Shown here: piece by piece, positions 43,451 to 51,954 of the stretch
Layout of the letters: each line of letters begins with the position of its first letter
Position numbering within the stretch: position 1 is the stretch's first letter
Source: an uncultured Bacteroidales bacterium
GTDB taxonomy: Bacteria; Bacteroidota; Bacteroidia; Bacteroidales; G3-4614
DNA length: 64,000 nt
Assembly: GCA_949297125.1 (NCBI GenBank)
Contig: CASFRS010000008.1
Coordinates: 1-64,000, forward strand
Direction: 5' to 3'
The notes under the pieces: model-generated
Database searches by the model: none
The model's input: the letters and a program-made list of their open reading frames with translations, nothing else
Told to the model about the DNA's origin: nothing
Made by a program: the position numbers and the translations under genes

Positions 43451-44323
43451 ATGTTATCGACCTGGATATCGGCAGCCCGGCCAAGAACTCTTCCCACATC
43501 GCTTGCCCCGGTGATACTGGCTTCGGCATATGCGTGGAGCCGCAATATATTCAGCGGCAGGATAACCCTGCTGTGCGCCCTGTTTGCAGTAGCGGCGCAG
43601 ATAGCTTCAAACTTCGGAAACGATTATTTCGATTACAGGAACGGGAGCGACCGCCCCGGCAGGGTAGGGCCGCGCAGGGCGGTGGCATCGGGCGACATAC
43701 CCCCAAAAACCATGTTGGCCGCTACGGTAGCAACGTTGGCTGTGGCCGTATTCCTGGGGTGTCTCCTCCTTCCGGCAGGAGGGTGGCCGCTGTTTGTGCT
43801 GGGATGCGTAATAGTAATATCCGCCATATGGTATTCGGCAGGGCCCTACCCGTTGTCATACCACGGTCTTGGAGAGATAACCGTATTCATATTCTTCGGT
43901 CTTGTCCCTGTAACGGCAGTATTCTGGTTGCAGGGCGGCGAGTGGTTCGATATGGAGATTCTTGCGGCAGGTGTGGCTATGGGGCTTCTTTCGGTCGATA
44001 TACTTCTTGTAAACAATTACCGCGATGTGGAAACCGACCGGAATGACGGCAAACGTACCTCTGCCGTCATATTCGGGCGGAAGGCCGTAGCCCTGTCGTA
44101 CCTGTCGAACGGAATTGTCGCTTCATCGTTCTTTTTCTGGTACAGCCCGTTGCCTGCCGTTGCGGCCGCAGCGGTTTTCCTGTGCTCGCATATTGCGGCA
44201 TGGCGTGGTATCGTTAAAAAAGAAGGGGCGGAACTGAATGCCTATATCGGTAGGACAGCCATGAACCAGGTACTGTACACGCTGTTGCTGATAGCCGTCA
44301 TATATCTGGACAACAATATCTGA
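43451..44323 (+). CDS. menA: 1,4-dihydroxy-2-naphthoate polyprenyltransferase
   Basis: MenA attaches the polyprenyl chain to dihydroxynaphthoate in menaquinone synthesis at the inner membrane. The 290-residue UbiA-type protein has about eight hydrophobic segments and the two Asp-rich sites: SNFGNDYFDYRNGSD and NNYRDVETDRNDGKRT. It opens with the MenA-like WISAARPRTLPTSLAPVI. The start at 43451 fits; a longer in-frame extension overlaps the ATPase-DUF4435 gene. Other men genes are not in the window. Confidence 0.95.
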   Translation: MLSTWISAARPRTLPTSLAPVILASAYAWSRNIFSGRITLLCALFAVAAQIASNFGNDYFDYRNGSDRPGRVGPRRAVASGDIPPKTMLAATVATLAVAVFLGCLLLPAGGWPLFVLGCVIVISAIWYSAGPYPLSYHGLGEITVFIFFGLVPVTAVFWLQGGEWFDMEILAAGVAMGLLSVDILLVNNYRDVETDRNDGKRTSAVIFGRKAVALSYLSNGIVASSFFFWYSPLPAVAAAAVFLCSHIAAWRGIVKKEGAELNAYIGRTAMNQVLYTLLLIAVIYLDNNI

Positions 44324-44396
44324 CAAACACCGCAATGCGCTGTCGGAGCCTGTGCCGGAAGTACATGCGGATGACAAATAAAACAGAAATGCCAAA

Positions 44397-45290
44397 ATGG
44401 AACTTAGAGGAATATATGCCAACGCTTCCGCAGGGAAGAAAACAGTTATAGTGCTCCTTGTCTTTGCCGCCATGTTCATGCTTACCGTGTTGTCTTTGGC
44501 GGTAATTACATCGTTTTCGGACAGCGGGCCCGACGACAGGGATACGCTTCTCCTGACCATAGTGATGCAGAACATTCTCCTTTTTATCCTTTCACCGCTG
44601 ATATGCGCATATTTGATATCGGAGCGCGGGAGCGACATGATCAGGATGCGGCGAATCCCCACTGCCCCGGAATTCCTGCTGTGCCTTACGGCATTGATAG
44701 TAATGACGCCCGCAATGAACCTGCTGGTAACGTGGAACCAGTCCATGCACCTTCCCGATGCCTTTTCCGGCATAGAGGAGTGGATGCGCCAGCAGGAAGA
44801 TATTGCCGAAAAAACCACAGGCATCATATTGGACGCAAAAACGGCCGGAGCGTTGTTGCTGGTCATATTCGTGGTGGGACTCCTTACGGGTGTGGGCGAA
44901 GAGTTCGCATTCAGGGGGATAATCCAGAACCTGTTTGCGGGAAACGGGCGCAACGCCCATATTGCCGTATGGGCTACGGCAATACTTTTCAGCGCGATAC
45001 ACCTGCAATTCTACGGTTTTATACCCAGGCTTGTGATAGGTGCGTTCCTCGGGTATCTTCTCGTCTGGTCTGGAAGCATATGGCTGCCGGTTTTCGCCCA
45101 TTTCGCAAACAATACGTTTGCGGTCATCTCCTCCTACATAGCGGCGAACGGGTGTGCAACGGACAAGTTCGATTCGATAGGTACCGTGCAGGACGGTACC
45201 CTGTGGGTCTCTGCCATGAGCGCAGCGGCTTTTGTCTGCGTAGCGGCATTGCTTTACAGGACATGCAAAGATGCGGTTGCAAGGAAATAG
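44397..45290 (+). CDS. CPBP-family intramembrane glutamic endopeptidase
   Basis: The 297-residue membrane protein has about seven hydrophobic segments and the CPBP/Abi motifs: GVGEEFAFRG (Glu168, Glu169, Arg173), FSAIHLQFYG (His202) and FAHFANNTF (His235, Asn239). These are the catalytic residues of type II CAAX-like and related intramembrane proteases. The substrate is unknown; the family includes regulators and immunity-type proteins. It lies between menA (73-base gap) and the M23 gene. Confidence 0.9.
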   Translation: MELRGIYANASAGKKTVIVLLVFAAMFMLTVLSLAVITSFSDSGPDDRDTLLLTIVMQNILLFILSPLICAYLISERGSDMIRMRRIPTAPEFLLCLTALIVMTPAMNLLVTWNQSMHLPDAFSGIEEWMRQQEDIAEKTTGIILDAKTAGALLLVIFVVGLLTGVGEEFAFRGIIQNLFAGNGRNAHIAVWATAILFSAIHLQFYGFIPRLVIGAFLGYLLVWSGSIWLPVFAHFANNTFAVISSYIAANGCATDKFDSIGTVQDGTLWVSAMSAAAFVCVAALLYRTCKDAVARK

Positions 45291-45491
45291 GCTGTTGAGA
45301 AAACGGCATTACTCCCTTCGTAAAACAAAATATCCCATAGCCTGATGACTGACGGCTGCGTGGCAGGAGACAAATACCTCCTTTGCCGGGAGTAGCGGGG
45401 CGCGGCATGCAAAGGCGGCATGCACGATTAAATTTTATTATATTGTGGAATATCCTTTAAGGATTGCTCCGAAAATCGTACTTTTACGCCT

Positions 45492-46790
45492 ATGAAAAAA
45501 ATGCTTATAGAGAACAGGAAAGTTCGCATACTTGTTGCGGCCATAGTAGTGGTGGCTGCTCTTTTTTTTATGCTGTATCCAAGGTTCGGGTCTAACAGGT
45601 CGCTCGACGAAGTGGAGGTCGATTCGGCGGGAGTGGGGGAGATATCGCTCAAGTACGGCATACCTGTCGATGAATACGATGTAAATTACGGGATAGTGCA
45701 GCCCAACAAGAACCTGTCATATATCCTGAACAGCCACGGGGTATCGTTGAGAACCGTGCATGAACTCAGCGAAAAGGCAAAGGACGTGTTCGACGTCCGG
45801 AAAATCCGTAGCGGACAGGCCTATGCCGTATTCTCGCTGCCGGACAGCACCCATGAGGTCAGGTATTTCGTGTATGAGGAGAACCCCCGCAGCTATGTAG
45901 TGTTCGACCTCTCGGGCGAAAAAAATGTCTATCGCGGGGAGAATCCTGTGGAATGGCGGAGAAAGGAAGTAAGGGGGAAAGTCGAGTCTTCGTTGTGGCT
46001 TGCCATGCAGAAGCAGGAAACATCTCCGTTGCTGGCAGTTGTCCTTTCCAATATATACGGCTGGTCGATCGATTTTTTCAGCCTTGCCAAAAACGATGAG
46101 TTCTGCGTCATATACGAACAGGAATATGTCGACGGGAAGGAACTCAACAATTTCAACGTCCTGGCGGCATCGTTCCTCTATTCCGACAGCACATATTACG
46201 CCATACCTTTTGAGCAGAACGGAGAGAAACTTTATTACGGTGCGGACGGCGAGAGCCTTGAAGGAATATTCCTGAAAGCCCCGCTGGATTTTTACAGGAT
46301 AACGTCCCGCTTTACCAACAGTCGCTTCCACCCTGTCCTCCGCCGTTACAGGGCGCACCACGGGGTGGACTATGCAGCCCCTACCGGAACGCCGGTGTAT
46401 GCAATAGGAAACGGAAAAGTCATAGCCAAGGGGTATCAGGCCAAAGGTGGCGGCAATTACCTGAAGATAAGGCATAACAGCGTATATGTAACCACGTATA
46501 TGCACTTGTCCCGCTTTGCGAAAGGAATCAAGGTGGGGAGCAAGGTAAAGCAGAAAGAGGTAATAGGGTATGTAGGGTCTACCGGGCTTTCAACAGGGCC
46601 GCATCTCGATTTCAGGGTACATGAAAACGGCAAGCCCATAAACCCGCTCTCGATAAAGTCGCAACCGAAAAAATCGGTTGCCAGGGAGAATATGCCGCGT
46701 TTTACCGCCATAAGGGATTCGCTGGTCAATCTGCTTTCCATGGTAGACATATTGAAAGTAACGGCACGCAACGCAACACCGCAGCAGTAG
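45492..46790 (+). CDS. M23-family peptidoglycan peptidase-like protein
   Basis: The 432-residue protein has an N-terminal membrane helix (about 12-28), an OapA/LysM-like region (about 65-120, with YGIVQPNKNLSYILNSHGVS), and a C-terminal LytM/M23 domain. The zinc motif HxxxD is present (His289, Asp293), as is His338 in MHLS. The second motif, normally HxH, reads His371-Leu-Asp373 (GPHLDFRVH), so one zinc ligand is Asp instead of His. It is either an active variant or a regulator that binds peptidoglycan. A weak promoter-like TACTTTTA lies just upstream. Confidence 0.85.
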   Translation: MKKMLIENRKVRILVAAIVVVAALFFMLYPRFGSNRSLDEVEVDSAGVGEISLKYGIPVDEYDVNYGIVQPNKNLSYILNSHGVSLRTVHELSEKAKDVFDVRKIRSGQAYAVFSLPDSTHEVRYFVYEENPRSYVVFDLSGEKNVYRGENPVEWRRKEVRGKVESSLWLAMQKQETSPLLAVVLSNIYGWSIDFFSLAKNDEFCVIYEQEYVDGKELNNFNVLAASFLYSDSTYYAIPFEQNGEKLYYGADGESLEGIFLKAPLDFYRITSRFTNSRFHPVLRRYRAHHGVDYAAPTGTPVYAIGNGKVIAKGYQAKGGGNYLKIRHNSVYVTTYMHLSRFAKGIKVGSKVKQKEVIGYVGSTGLSTGPHLDFRVHENGKPINPLSIKSQPKKSVARENMPRFTAIRDSLVNLLSMVDILKVTARNATPQQ

Positions 46791-46841
46791 GCAGCATCTT
46801 GCCCTTCCCCCGCAAGGCGTCAGCCGGAAGGCCCCGGAAAT

Positions 46842-46889
46842 AATATGGAAACAGCAGGAGTCAGTCATGCCTCCTGCTGTTTCCATATT
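46842..46889. terminator. Perfect 19-pair dyad between convergent genes
   Basis: Positions 46842-46860 and 46871-46889 are perfect inverse complements (arm AATATGGAAACAGCAGGAG) around a 10-base loop. It lies between the M23 gene and the end of the leftward sulfatase, so it can end both transcripts. Neither side has a real T-run. Confidence 0.75.
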
Positions 46890-46903
46890 GTCCGGACCTG
46901 TTC

Positions 46904-48478
46904 CTATAACGGGTATGTTTCGAGTATCGGGTCGTTATACTCTATTTGCAGCCCTTTCAAATCCTCTTTAAGCTGTTTTACCTTCTCGGCATTCTCCGGC
47001 AGGGAATAGATATTGTGCATTTCGCGCGGGTCTGTCTCCCTGTCGAAAAGCTCCCATTCATCTATATCGTCGCCGTAGAAGTGAATCAGTTTATAGCGCC
47101 CGTCGTAAATGCCGTAATGCTTCCTTACCGCATGTTCGCCGGGATATTCGTAGAAGTGGTAATAAAGAGCCTCTCTCCAGTTGTCGGGTTTTTCCCCCTT
47201 GAGCAGCGGCAGGAGCGATACTCCCTGTATATCGTCCGGAATATCGGCCCCGGCTATGTCGAGGAATGTGGGGGCATAGTCGATATTCTGTACCAGTTCC
47301 GTAATTTCGCCCCTTCTGTCATACCCGTCGGGAAGGCGCATTATCAGCGGTGTGCTGAACGATTCGTCGTACATGAACCGTTTGTCGAACCATCCGTGTT
47401 CGCCCATGTAGAACCCTTGGTCCGAAGTGTATACTACCAGCGTATTTTCCAGCAGACCCGATTTCTCGAGGTATTCCATAAGCCGCCCCACATTTTCATC
47501 AAGCGATTTCACCGTCTTCATATAGTCGCGCATGTACCGCTGGTATTTCCATTCCATCAGTTCCCTGCCCTTGAGACCGGACGAGAAGAATTCCTTTATT
47601 ATGGGGTTGTAATGGGCATCCCAGGCTTTGCGCTGCTCTTCGTTCATATTCCCGTAAGTACCGTATTTCCCGTCATCCGATATATAATTCCGGCGAAGCC
47701 TGCTTTCGTCGCCCGGACGGTACATTTTCAGGTCATAGAGCAGGTCCATGTCCCCTTTCCGTATATCCATTTCCTGCAACGAGGCAGCCTTGCGCCCTTC
47801 GTAGTCGTCGTAGAAGTTCTCCGGCAACGGGAAGACCGTATCTTCGTAATCTTTCAGGTGGCATGTATCTGCCATCCAGTTGCGGTGTATGGCCTTGTGG
47901 TGTACCATAAGCATGAAGGGTTTCTCCTTGTCGCGTCTGTTTTCAAGCCATTCAATGCTTTTGTCCGTTATTATGTTGGTTACGTACCCTTCGGTTTTCA
48001 GTGTGTCGCCCATTGTTATGAACGGAGAATTGTAATAGTCGCCCTGGCCTATCAGAATATCCCAGTAGTCGAATCCGGTGGGCTGCGAGTGAAGATGCCA
48101 TTTCCCTATAACGGCAGTCTCGTACCCGGCTTTCTGCAGCAGTTTGGGAAAAGTCTGTTGCGAACCGTCAAAACTCTGCGTGTTGTCGGTAAATCCGTTG
48201 GCATGGCTGTGCTTGCCAGTTATTATGCATGCGCGGCTGGGTCCGCTGATAGAATTGGCCACATATGCGTTGGTGAATATTACCCCTTCGTCGGCTATTC
48301 GGTCGAGGTTGGGCGTATCGGCATAGCTGCTGCCGTAGCACCCCATTACCTGGCGCGTATGGTCGTCGGTCATGATGTAAACGATGTTCATAGGTTTCCT
48401 TTCATCTTTCTCCGTACAAGAGTTCATTGCCATTACCGACAATGCCCCGCCAGTTATTAAAAAAACGTTCCTGTTCAT
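46904..48478 (-). CDS. Serine-type sulfatase, lipoprotein (S1_11-like)
   Basis: The 524-residue protein has a lipoprotein signal (VMAMNSC, then TEKDE) and an S1 sulfatase domain. The formylglycine motif is serine-type: Ser78-Gly-Pro-Ser-Arg in SISGPSRACIITG; it needs a radical-SAM maturase, which is not in the window. Metal-site motifs: MTDDHTRQVMGCYG, WHLHSQPTGFDYW and YTSDQGFYMGEHG. The sequence resembles the N-acetylglucosamine-6-sulfatase/heparan group S1_11, so the substrate is probably a GlcNAc-6-sulfate-type host glycan. It is the last of a leftward run and follows the other sulfatase by 32 bases. Confidence 0.92.
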   Translation of the reverse strand: MNRNVFLITGGALSVMAMNSCTEKDERKPMNIVYIMTDDHTRQVMGCYGSSYADTPNLDRIADEGVIFTNAYVANSISGPSRACIITGKHSHANGFTDNTQSFDGSQQTFPKLLQKAGYETAVIGKWHLHSQPTGFDYWDILIGQGDYYNSPFITMGDTLKTEGYVTNIITDKSIEWLENRRDKEKPFMLMVHHKAIHRNWMADTCHLKDYEDTVFPLPENFYDDYEGRKAASLQEMDIRKGDMDLLYDLKMYRPGDESRLRRNYISDDGKYGTYGNMNEEQRKAWDAHYNPIIKEFFSSGLKGRELMEWKYQRYMRDYMKTVKSLDENVGRLMEYLEKSGLLENTLVVYTSDQGFYMGEHGWFDKRFMYDESFSTPLIMRLPDGYDRRGEITELVQNIDYAPTFLDIAGADIPDDIQGVSLLPLLKGEKPDNWREALYYHFYEYPGEHAVRKHYGIYDGRYKLIHFYGDDIDEWELFDRETDPREMHNIYSLPENAEKVKQLKEDLKGLQIEYNDPILETYPL

Positions 48479-48510
48479 ATTAAAGCATCAGAAAAACAAT
48501 ATTTATGTAA

Positions 48511-50052
48511 TTATATTCGGTCCGGCCACGGTGCGGGCTCTCCTGTCTTTTTCAGTACAGGGCGCTGGGCGCCCGTACTCCGCAGGTACTTGCCCAGTTT
48601 CCTGGAGAGCTGCTTTGTCTTGTCGGGATTGCTGTCGGCAAGATTCTTCTTTTCGCCTATATCCTCTTTTATGTTGAACAGTTCCTTCTTGCCCGTATCG
48701 TAGTAGTATATGAGTTTCCAGTCCCCGTCCCTGACAGTGCATGTAGGGCCTATGCCGGGCCCCTCTACGCCCCATATGTTGGGGCAGTTCCAGAACAGGG
48801 CCCTTCCCTTCGACGTATCCCCGCTTCCTTCCAACAAAGGGACCATGCTTATTCCGTCTACTTCCTGAACCGTTTCGTAATCTTCAATTCCGGCCATATC
48901 AAGCACTGTCGGGAAGAAATCCTCTATTATCACGTATTTGTCGCACTTGCTCCCTTCCTCGACTTTGCCCGGCCATGATACAATCATCGGTTCGCGGATT
49001 CCGCCCTCCCTTGCAGAGCCTTTGCCGCTGCTCAGCGGGGCATTCTGGGTGTGCAGTTCTTCATTGCTGAACCTCCTGTCTATGGCAAAGCCGCCGTTGT
49101 CGGACATGAACATTATAACGGTGTTTTCGTCAAGAGCGTTTTCCTCCAGCCAGTCCATGATATCGCCGAGGCTTTTATCCATACCCTCCACAAGGGCGGC
49201 GTATGCAGCCCCGTTCTCGGACATCCCTTTTTCATTGCGGTATTTGTCGTAAAACCGCATATCCTTGTCGTAAGGGACGTGTACGGCATAGTGCGACATG
49301 TACAGGAAGAACGGCTGGTCCAGGTTCTTTGCCTTGTCGAGAGCCTTTATCGCCTCTATCGTAAGCGCTTCGGTAACGAAAATATCCTTGCCCCAGTAAT
49401 CTTTAAGTCCGGGAATGGCGAAAGGAGAGCTCTCCGTACCGTCGGTATTATTGCCGAAGTTGCGTTCGCCGAGGTAGCTGGCAGGGCCTCCTGCGGCATG
49501 CCCGGCAATATTTACCTCAAACCCGAAATGGTGCGGATTCTCCCCCGGGGTATCCATTGCCCCGAAGTGGGCCTTTCCGCAGTGTATGGTATGGTAGCCG
49601 TTGTCTTTCAGTATCTGTACGAACGAAGTGGCCTGGTAAGTGTGCGGAATACCCGGAACCTGACAGATTCCGTTTACGTTCCAGTCGGGAGGTACAACAA
49701 GGTCATCGCTGCCGTCTGTCGGCGTGTTCTTGTGCAGGGTCCAGTTCGTTACGCAGTGCCGGGCGGCATTGCTCCCCGTAAGCAGGCTGCACCGGCTCGG
49801 CGAACTTATGCTGCTTGCGTAGGCCTGTGTGAACATCATCCCCTTTTTTGCAAGCCGTTCCATGTTGGGCGTTTCGTAAACCATGTTATAAGGGGTCTTC
49901 TCTTTCCAGAACGGCAAGGACGTATCTTGCCACCCCATATCGTCCACCATGAAAATTATTATGTTCGGACGGTTCTCTTCGGCAAATGCGCATCCGGCCG
50001 TTGCCGAAGATGCCAAAGCCATTGTACAAAGCACTTGTCTGTTTATGTTCAT
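48511..50052 (-). CDS. Serine-type sulfatase (galactose/GalNAc-sulfatase-like)
   Basis: The 513-residue protein has a signal peptide and an S1 sulfatase domain. The formylglycine motif is serine-type: Ser83-Ser-Pro-Ser-Arg in SISSPSRCSLLTG. Metal-binding motifs: FMVDDMGWQDTS, HCGKAHFGA and FMSDNGGF. The HCGKAHFG and GKGSAREGG segments fit the S1_16-like group that removes sulfate from galactose or similar sugars, but the substrate is uncertain. Together with the next gene it forms a sulfatase pair for sulfated glycans (mucin or marine-type). No glycosidase or SusC/D genes adjoin it. Confidence 0.92.
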   Translation of the reverse strand: MNINRQVLCTMALASSATAGCAFAEENRPNIIIFMVDDMGWQDTSLPFWKEKTPYNMVYETPNMERLAKKGMMFTQAYASSISSPSRCSLLTGSNAARHCVTNWTLHKNTPTDGSDDLVVPPDWNVNGICQVPGIPHTYQATSFVQILKDNGYHTIHCGKAHFGAMDTPGENPHHFGFEVNIAGHAAGGPASYLGERNFGNNTDGTESSPFAIPGLKDYWGKDIFVTEALTIEAIKALDKAKNLDQPFFLYMSHYAVHVPYDKDMRFYDKYRNEKGMSENGAAYAALVEGMDKSLGDIMDWLEENALDENTVIMFMSDNGGFAIDRRFSNEELHTQNAPLSSGKGSAREGGIREPMIVSWPGKVEEGSKCDKYVIIEDFFPTVLDMAGIEDYETVQEVDGISMVPLLEGSGDTSKGRALFWNCPNIWGVEGPGIGPTCTVRDGDWKLIYYYDTGKKELFNIKEDIGEKKNLADSNPDKTKQLSRKLGKYLRSTGAQRPVLKKTGEPAPWPDRI

Positions 50053-50203
50053 ACTCTGTTCCTGTTATGTATTTCCAGATATTTTACTGTCCGGGACACC
50101 TTCTCGGAAACGTTGCCCTCTTCTGCCGTATTTTATGGGGGCAGCGGTATCCGGCGGTTCGGGAAGACGGCTGTACGTGCAACTGTTGCCGTGTACGCCC
50201 CTG

Positions 50204-51313
50204 CTATGGGTATACGGTATCTTCCAGCGGATAGCTTTGTCCTGCCGTTTCGGGGAGTACCGGGAAAAATTCCGTCGACCCTTCGGTATTAGTGCCGGGA
50301 GTATGGTCGTGCAGGAAATCGGCGTCGCATTGCAGGAAGTCGGTGTGATTTACCCCTTCCGCACCGAGAGGCGGGTCGTCGTTGGTGGGGTCTACATTAT
50401 ACCATTCTCCGTCTATCATAACCATGTTCCATGCGTGGGCAACCGGCGGAGGGTTGTAGTTTGCCGTACCCGAAACATAAATGGCCGGTATCCCTGCGCG
50501 GAGGCACAGATATTGCAGGCCTTTTGCATACCCCTGACATACTATCGCGTAGTATCCCGAGGCATTCGGAATAAACGCCCCTTCAATCGTTCCGGAATTT
50601 CCCGTGGACATGCCTCCGTAACTGACAAGTTCCAGGAACTCGTCGTGCAGCAGCCTGAATTTCTGGGCATCGTTCATGTCGGGTTTTATCTTGTCGAGTA
50701 TTTTCGATGCCGCAGCCTCTATCTTGGCCGAGTTCAGGTTCTGAATCGTATATGCCGTATTGACGTTGAAGAAACGGGCATCGTAATATACGGTGCCAAC
50801 CGGGCCTGTCCGCGGCGGCGATACCATTTGCGTGGGGTCGCCCTTGGGTACGGCCGACTGGAGCATCAGCAGGCGCGGGTCGTCGTAGAGCAGATACTGG
50901 CCTATTGTCAGAAGCTGGCTGTATGTAATTTCAATGCCGGCGGCCGTAAAGTCTATCGCAATACGTTTTGCATTCGGGGCTGCCGGGTCGGGCGAAAAGT
51001 TCAGGAAAGATTCCATCAGCAGGTCGTATGCCTTCTGTTCGTTTTCGTCCAGCAGCGAACGTCCGTAGTAGAGCGTTTTGTCGAAAGGCCGTTTGGGAAG
51101 CGTGCGCCTTATGTACGAAATACAGTCTATATCGTCCGCTTCGTTGTAAGTGTCCCCGACACTCCATTTCCCGCCGGCATCGGAAGAGAACGATACTTTG
51201 CCGTCATTCAGCGCCGAAATCGTCCCGTCGGACTTCTCTATTACGAACTGTGCGCCGGCTTCGGCGGAAGAGAGGAAAAGCGCAAGGGTTGTAGTCAAGA
51301 CAATAAGTTTCAT
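50204..51313 (-). CDS. Secreted transglutaminase-like (papain-fold) protein
   Basis: The 369-residue protein has a signal peptide (to about EAGA), a short N-terminal module (FVIEKSDGTISALNDGKVSF) and a transglutaminase/peptidase-like domain with the triad Cys259 (IVCQGYAKGLQYLC), His293 (VAHAWNMV) and Asp308 (YNVDPTND). Such domains act as cysteine peptidases more often than as cross-linkers. Function is unknown. It follows the T9SS-tail gene by 18 bases and precedes the sulfatases by 151 bases. Confidence 0.85.
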   Translation of the reverse strand: MKLIVLTTTLALFLSSAEAGAQFVIEKSDGTISALNDGKVSFSSDAGGKWSVGDTYNEADDIDCISYIRRTLPKRPFDKTLYYGRSLLDENEQKAYDLLMESFLNFSPDPAAPNAKRIAIDFTAAGIEITYSQLLTIGQYLLYDDPRLLMLQSAVPKGDPTQMVSPPRTGPVGTVYYDARFFNVNTAYTIQNLNSAKIEAAASKILDKIKPDMNDAQKFRLLHDEFLELVSYGGMSTGNSGTIEGAFIPNASGYYAIVCQGYAKGLQYLCLRAGIPAIYVSGTANYNPPPVAHAWNMVMIDGEWYNVDPTNDDPPLGAEGVNHTDFLQCDADFLHDHTPGTNTEGSTEFFPVLPETAGQSYPLEDTVYP

Positions 51314-51331
51314 GTGCAGTCTCCTTTTTTG

Positions 51332-51802
51332 TCAGTCTTTTATAAAAATCATCGAACTCCTGTCAGTGCGCAACAGGTATTTCCCTTCAGGCAGATCGCC
51401 CACGAAAACGGTAACCCCGTCCCCTCCAGCCCTGATGCTCCTTAAACAAGCCCCGTTTATCGAGTAGATTCCCAGATCCCGCTCTTCGTCCCCCATGCCT
51501 GTAACATGCAGGTATTCTTTGACGGGGTTCGGGAATACGGCAACGGTTGCGGCTTCCCGTCCGGTTATCCCGCTCTCCTGATAAAACTCCTTGCCGAAGG
51601 TGGCTCTGGTTATCGGGCCGCTTACCGTCCCGTCTTTCATCACCACGTTAAACGTAGGTTCCGAGTCGGAGGCAAGGAGATAGTCGATATCGGCTATTGC
51701 GAATTTCGTATTGTCGTCTGCAACAAGGCAGTAGTATTCATCGGCTTTGCATACGGCAAATCCGATAAGGGTCAAAAGGATGACGGCGTAAATTTTTGAC
51801 AT
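51332..51802 (-). CDS. Small secreted protein with T9SS-type sorting tail
   Basis: The 156-residue protein has a signal peptide (MSKIYAVILLTLIGFAVCKA), a short N-terminal module (EYYCLVADDNTKFAIADIDYLLA, FNVVMKDGTVSGPI) of the kind that begins many Bacteroidales secreted proteins, and a C-terminal domain (about 80-156) like the type IX sorting tail: VAVFPNPVKEYLHV, then LGIYSINGACLRSI, and a closing GKYLLRTDRSSMIFIKD. No catalytic part is seen, so the tail and leader are nearly the whole protein. T9SS machinery is not seen in the window. It heads the run with the transglutaminase-like gene (18-base gap). Confidence 0.75.
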   Translation of the reverse strand: MSKIYAVILLTLIGFAVCKADEYYCLVADDNTKFAIADIDYLLASDSEPTFNVVMKDGTVSGPITRATFGKEFYQESGITGREAATVAVFPNPVKEYLHVTGMGDEERDLGIYSINGACLRSIRAGGDGVTVFVGDLPEGKYLLRTDRSSMIFIKD

Positions 51803-51922
51803 AATTCGGGTTAATGATTGCTAAGCATGTAAAAATACGCATATATCGCGATATATGCAAATGGCAGGATAACAGGTGCTGCTCATCAGCGGCATAATAT
51901 GAAGAGAATAAAGGAAATTTAT

Positions 51923-51930
51923 TATCTTCG
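51923..51930 (+). promoter_or_regulatory. -7 box for ettA
   Basis: TATCTTCG, one base off consensus, followed by CG, 25 bases before the ATG at 51955. Confidence 0.55.
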
Positions 51931-51954
51931 CGTCCGCATAGAAAAACAGACGAT

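Noticed and set aside
41842..44323. A complete defence island around the ATPase-DUF4435 gene
   Set aside because: The neighbours are a GNAT protein, menA, a CPBP protease and an M23 protein. No restriction, toxin or phage genes occur.
46946..48460. Open frame of 504 codons opposite the sulfatase gene
   Set aside because: Shadow of a clear sulfatase; no independent motif or promoter.
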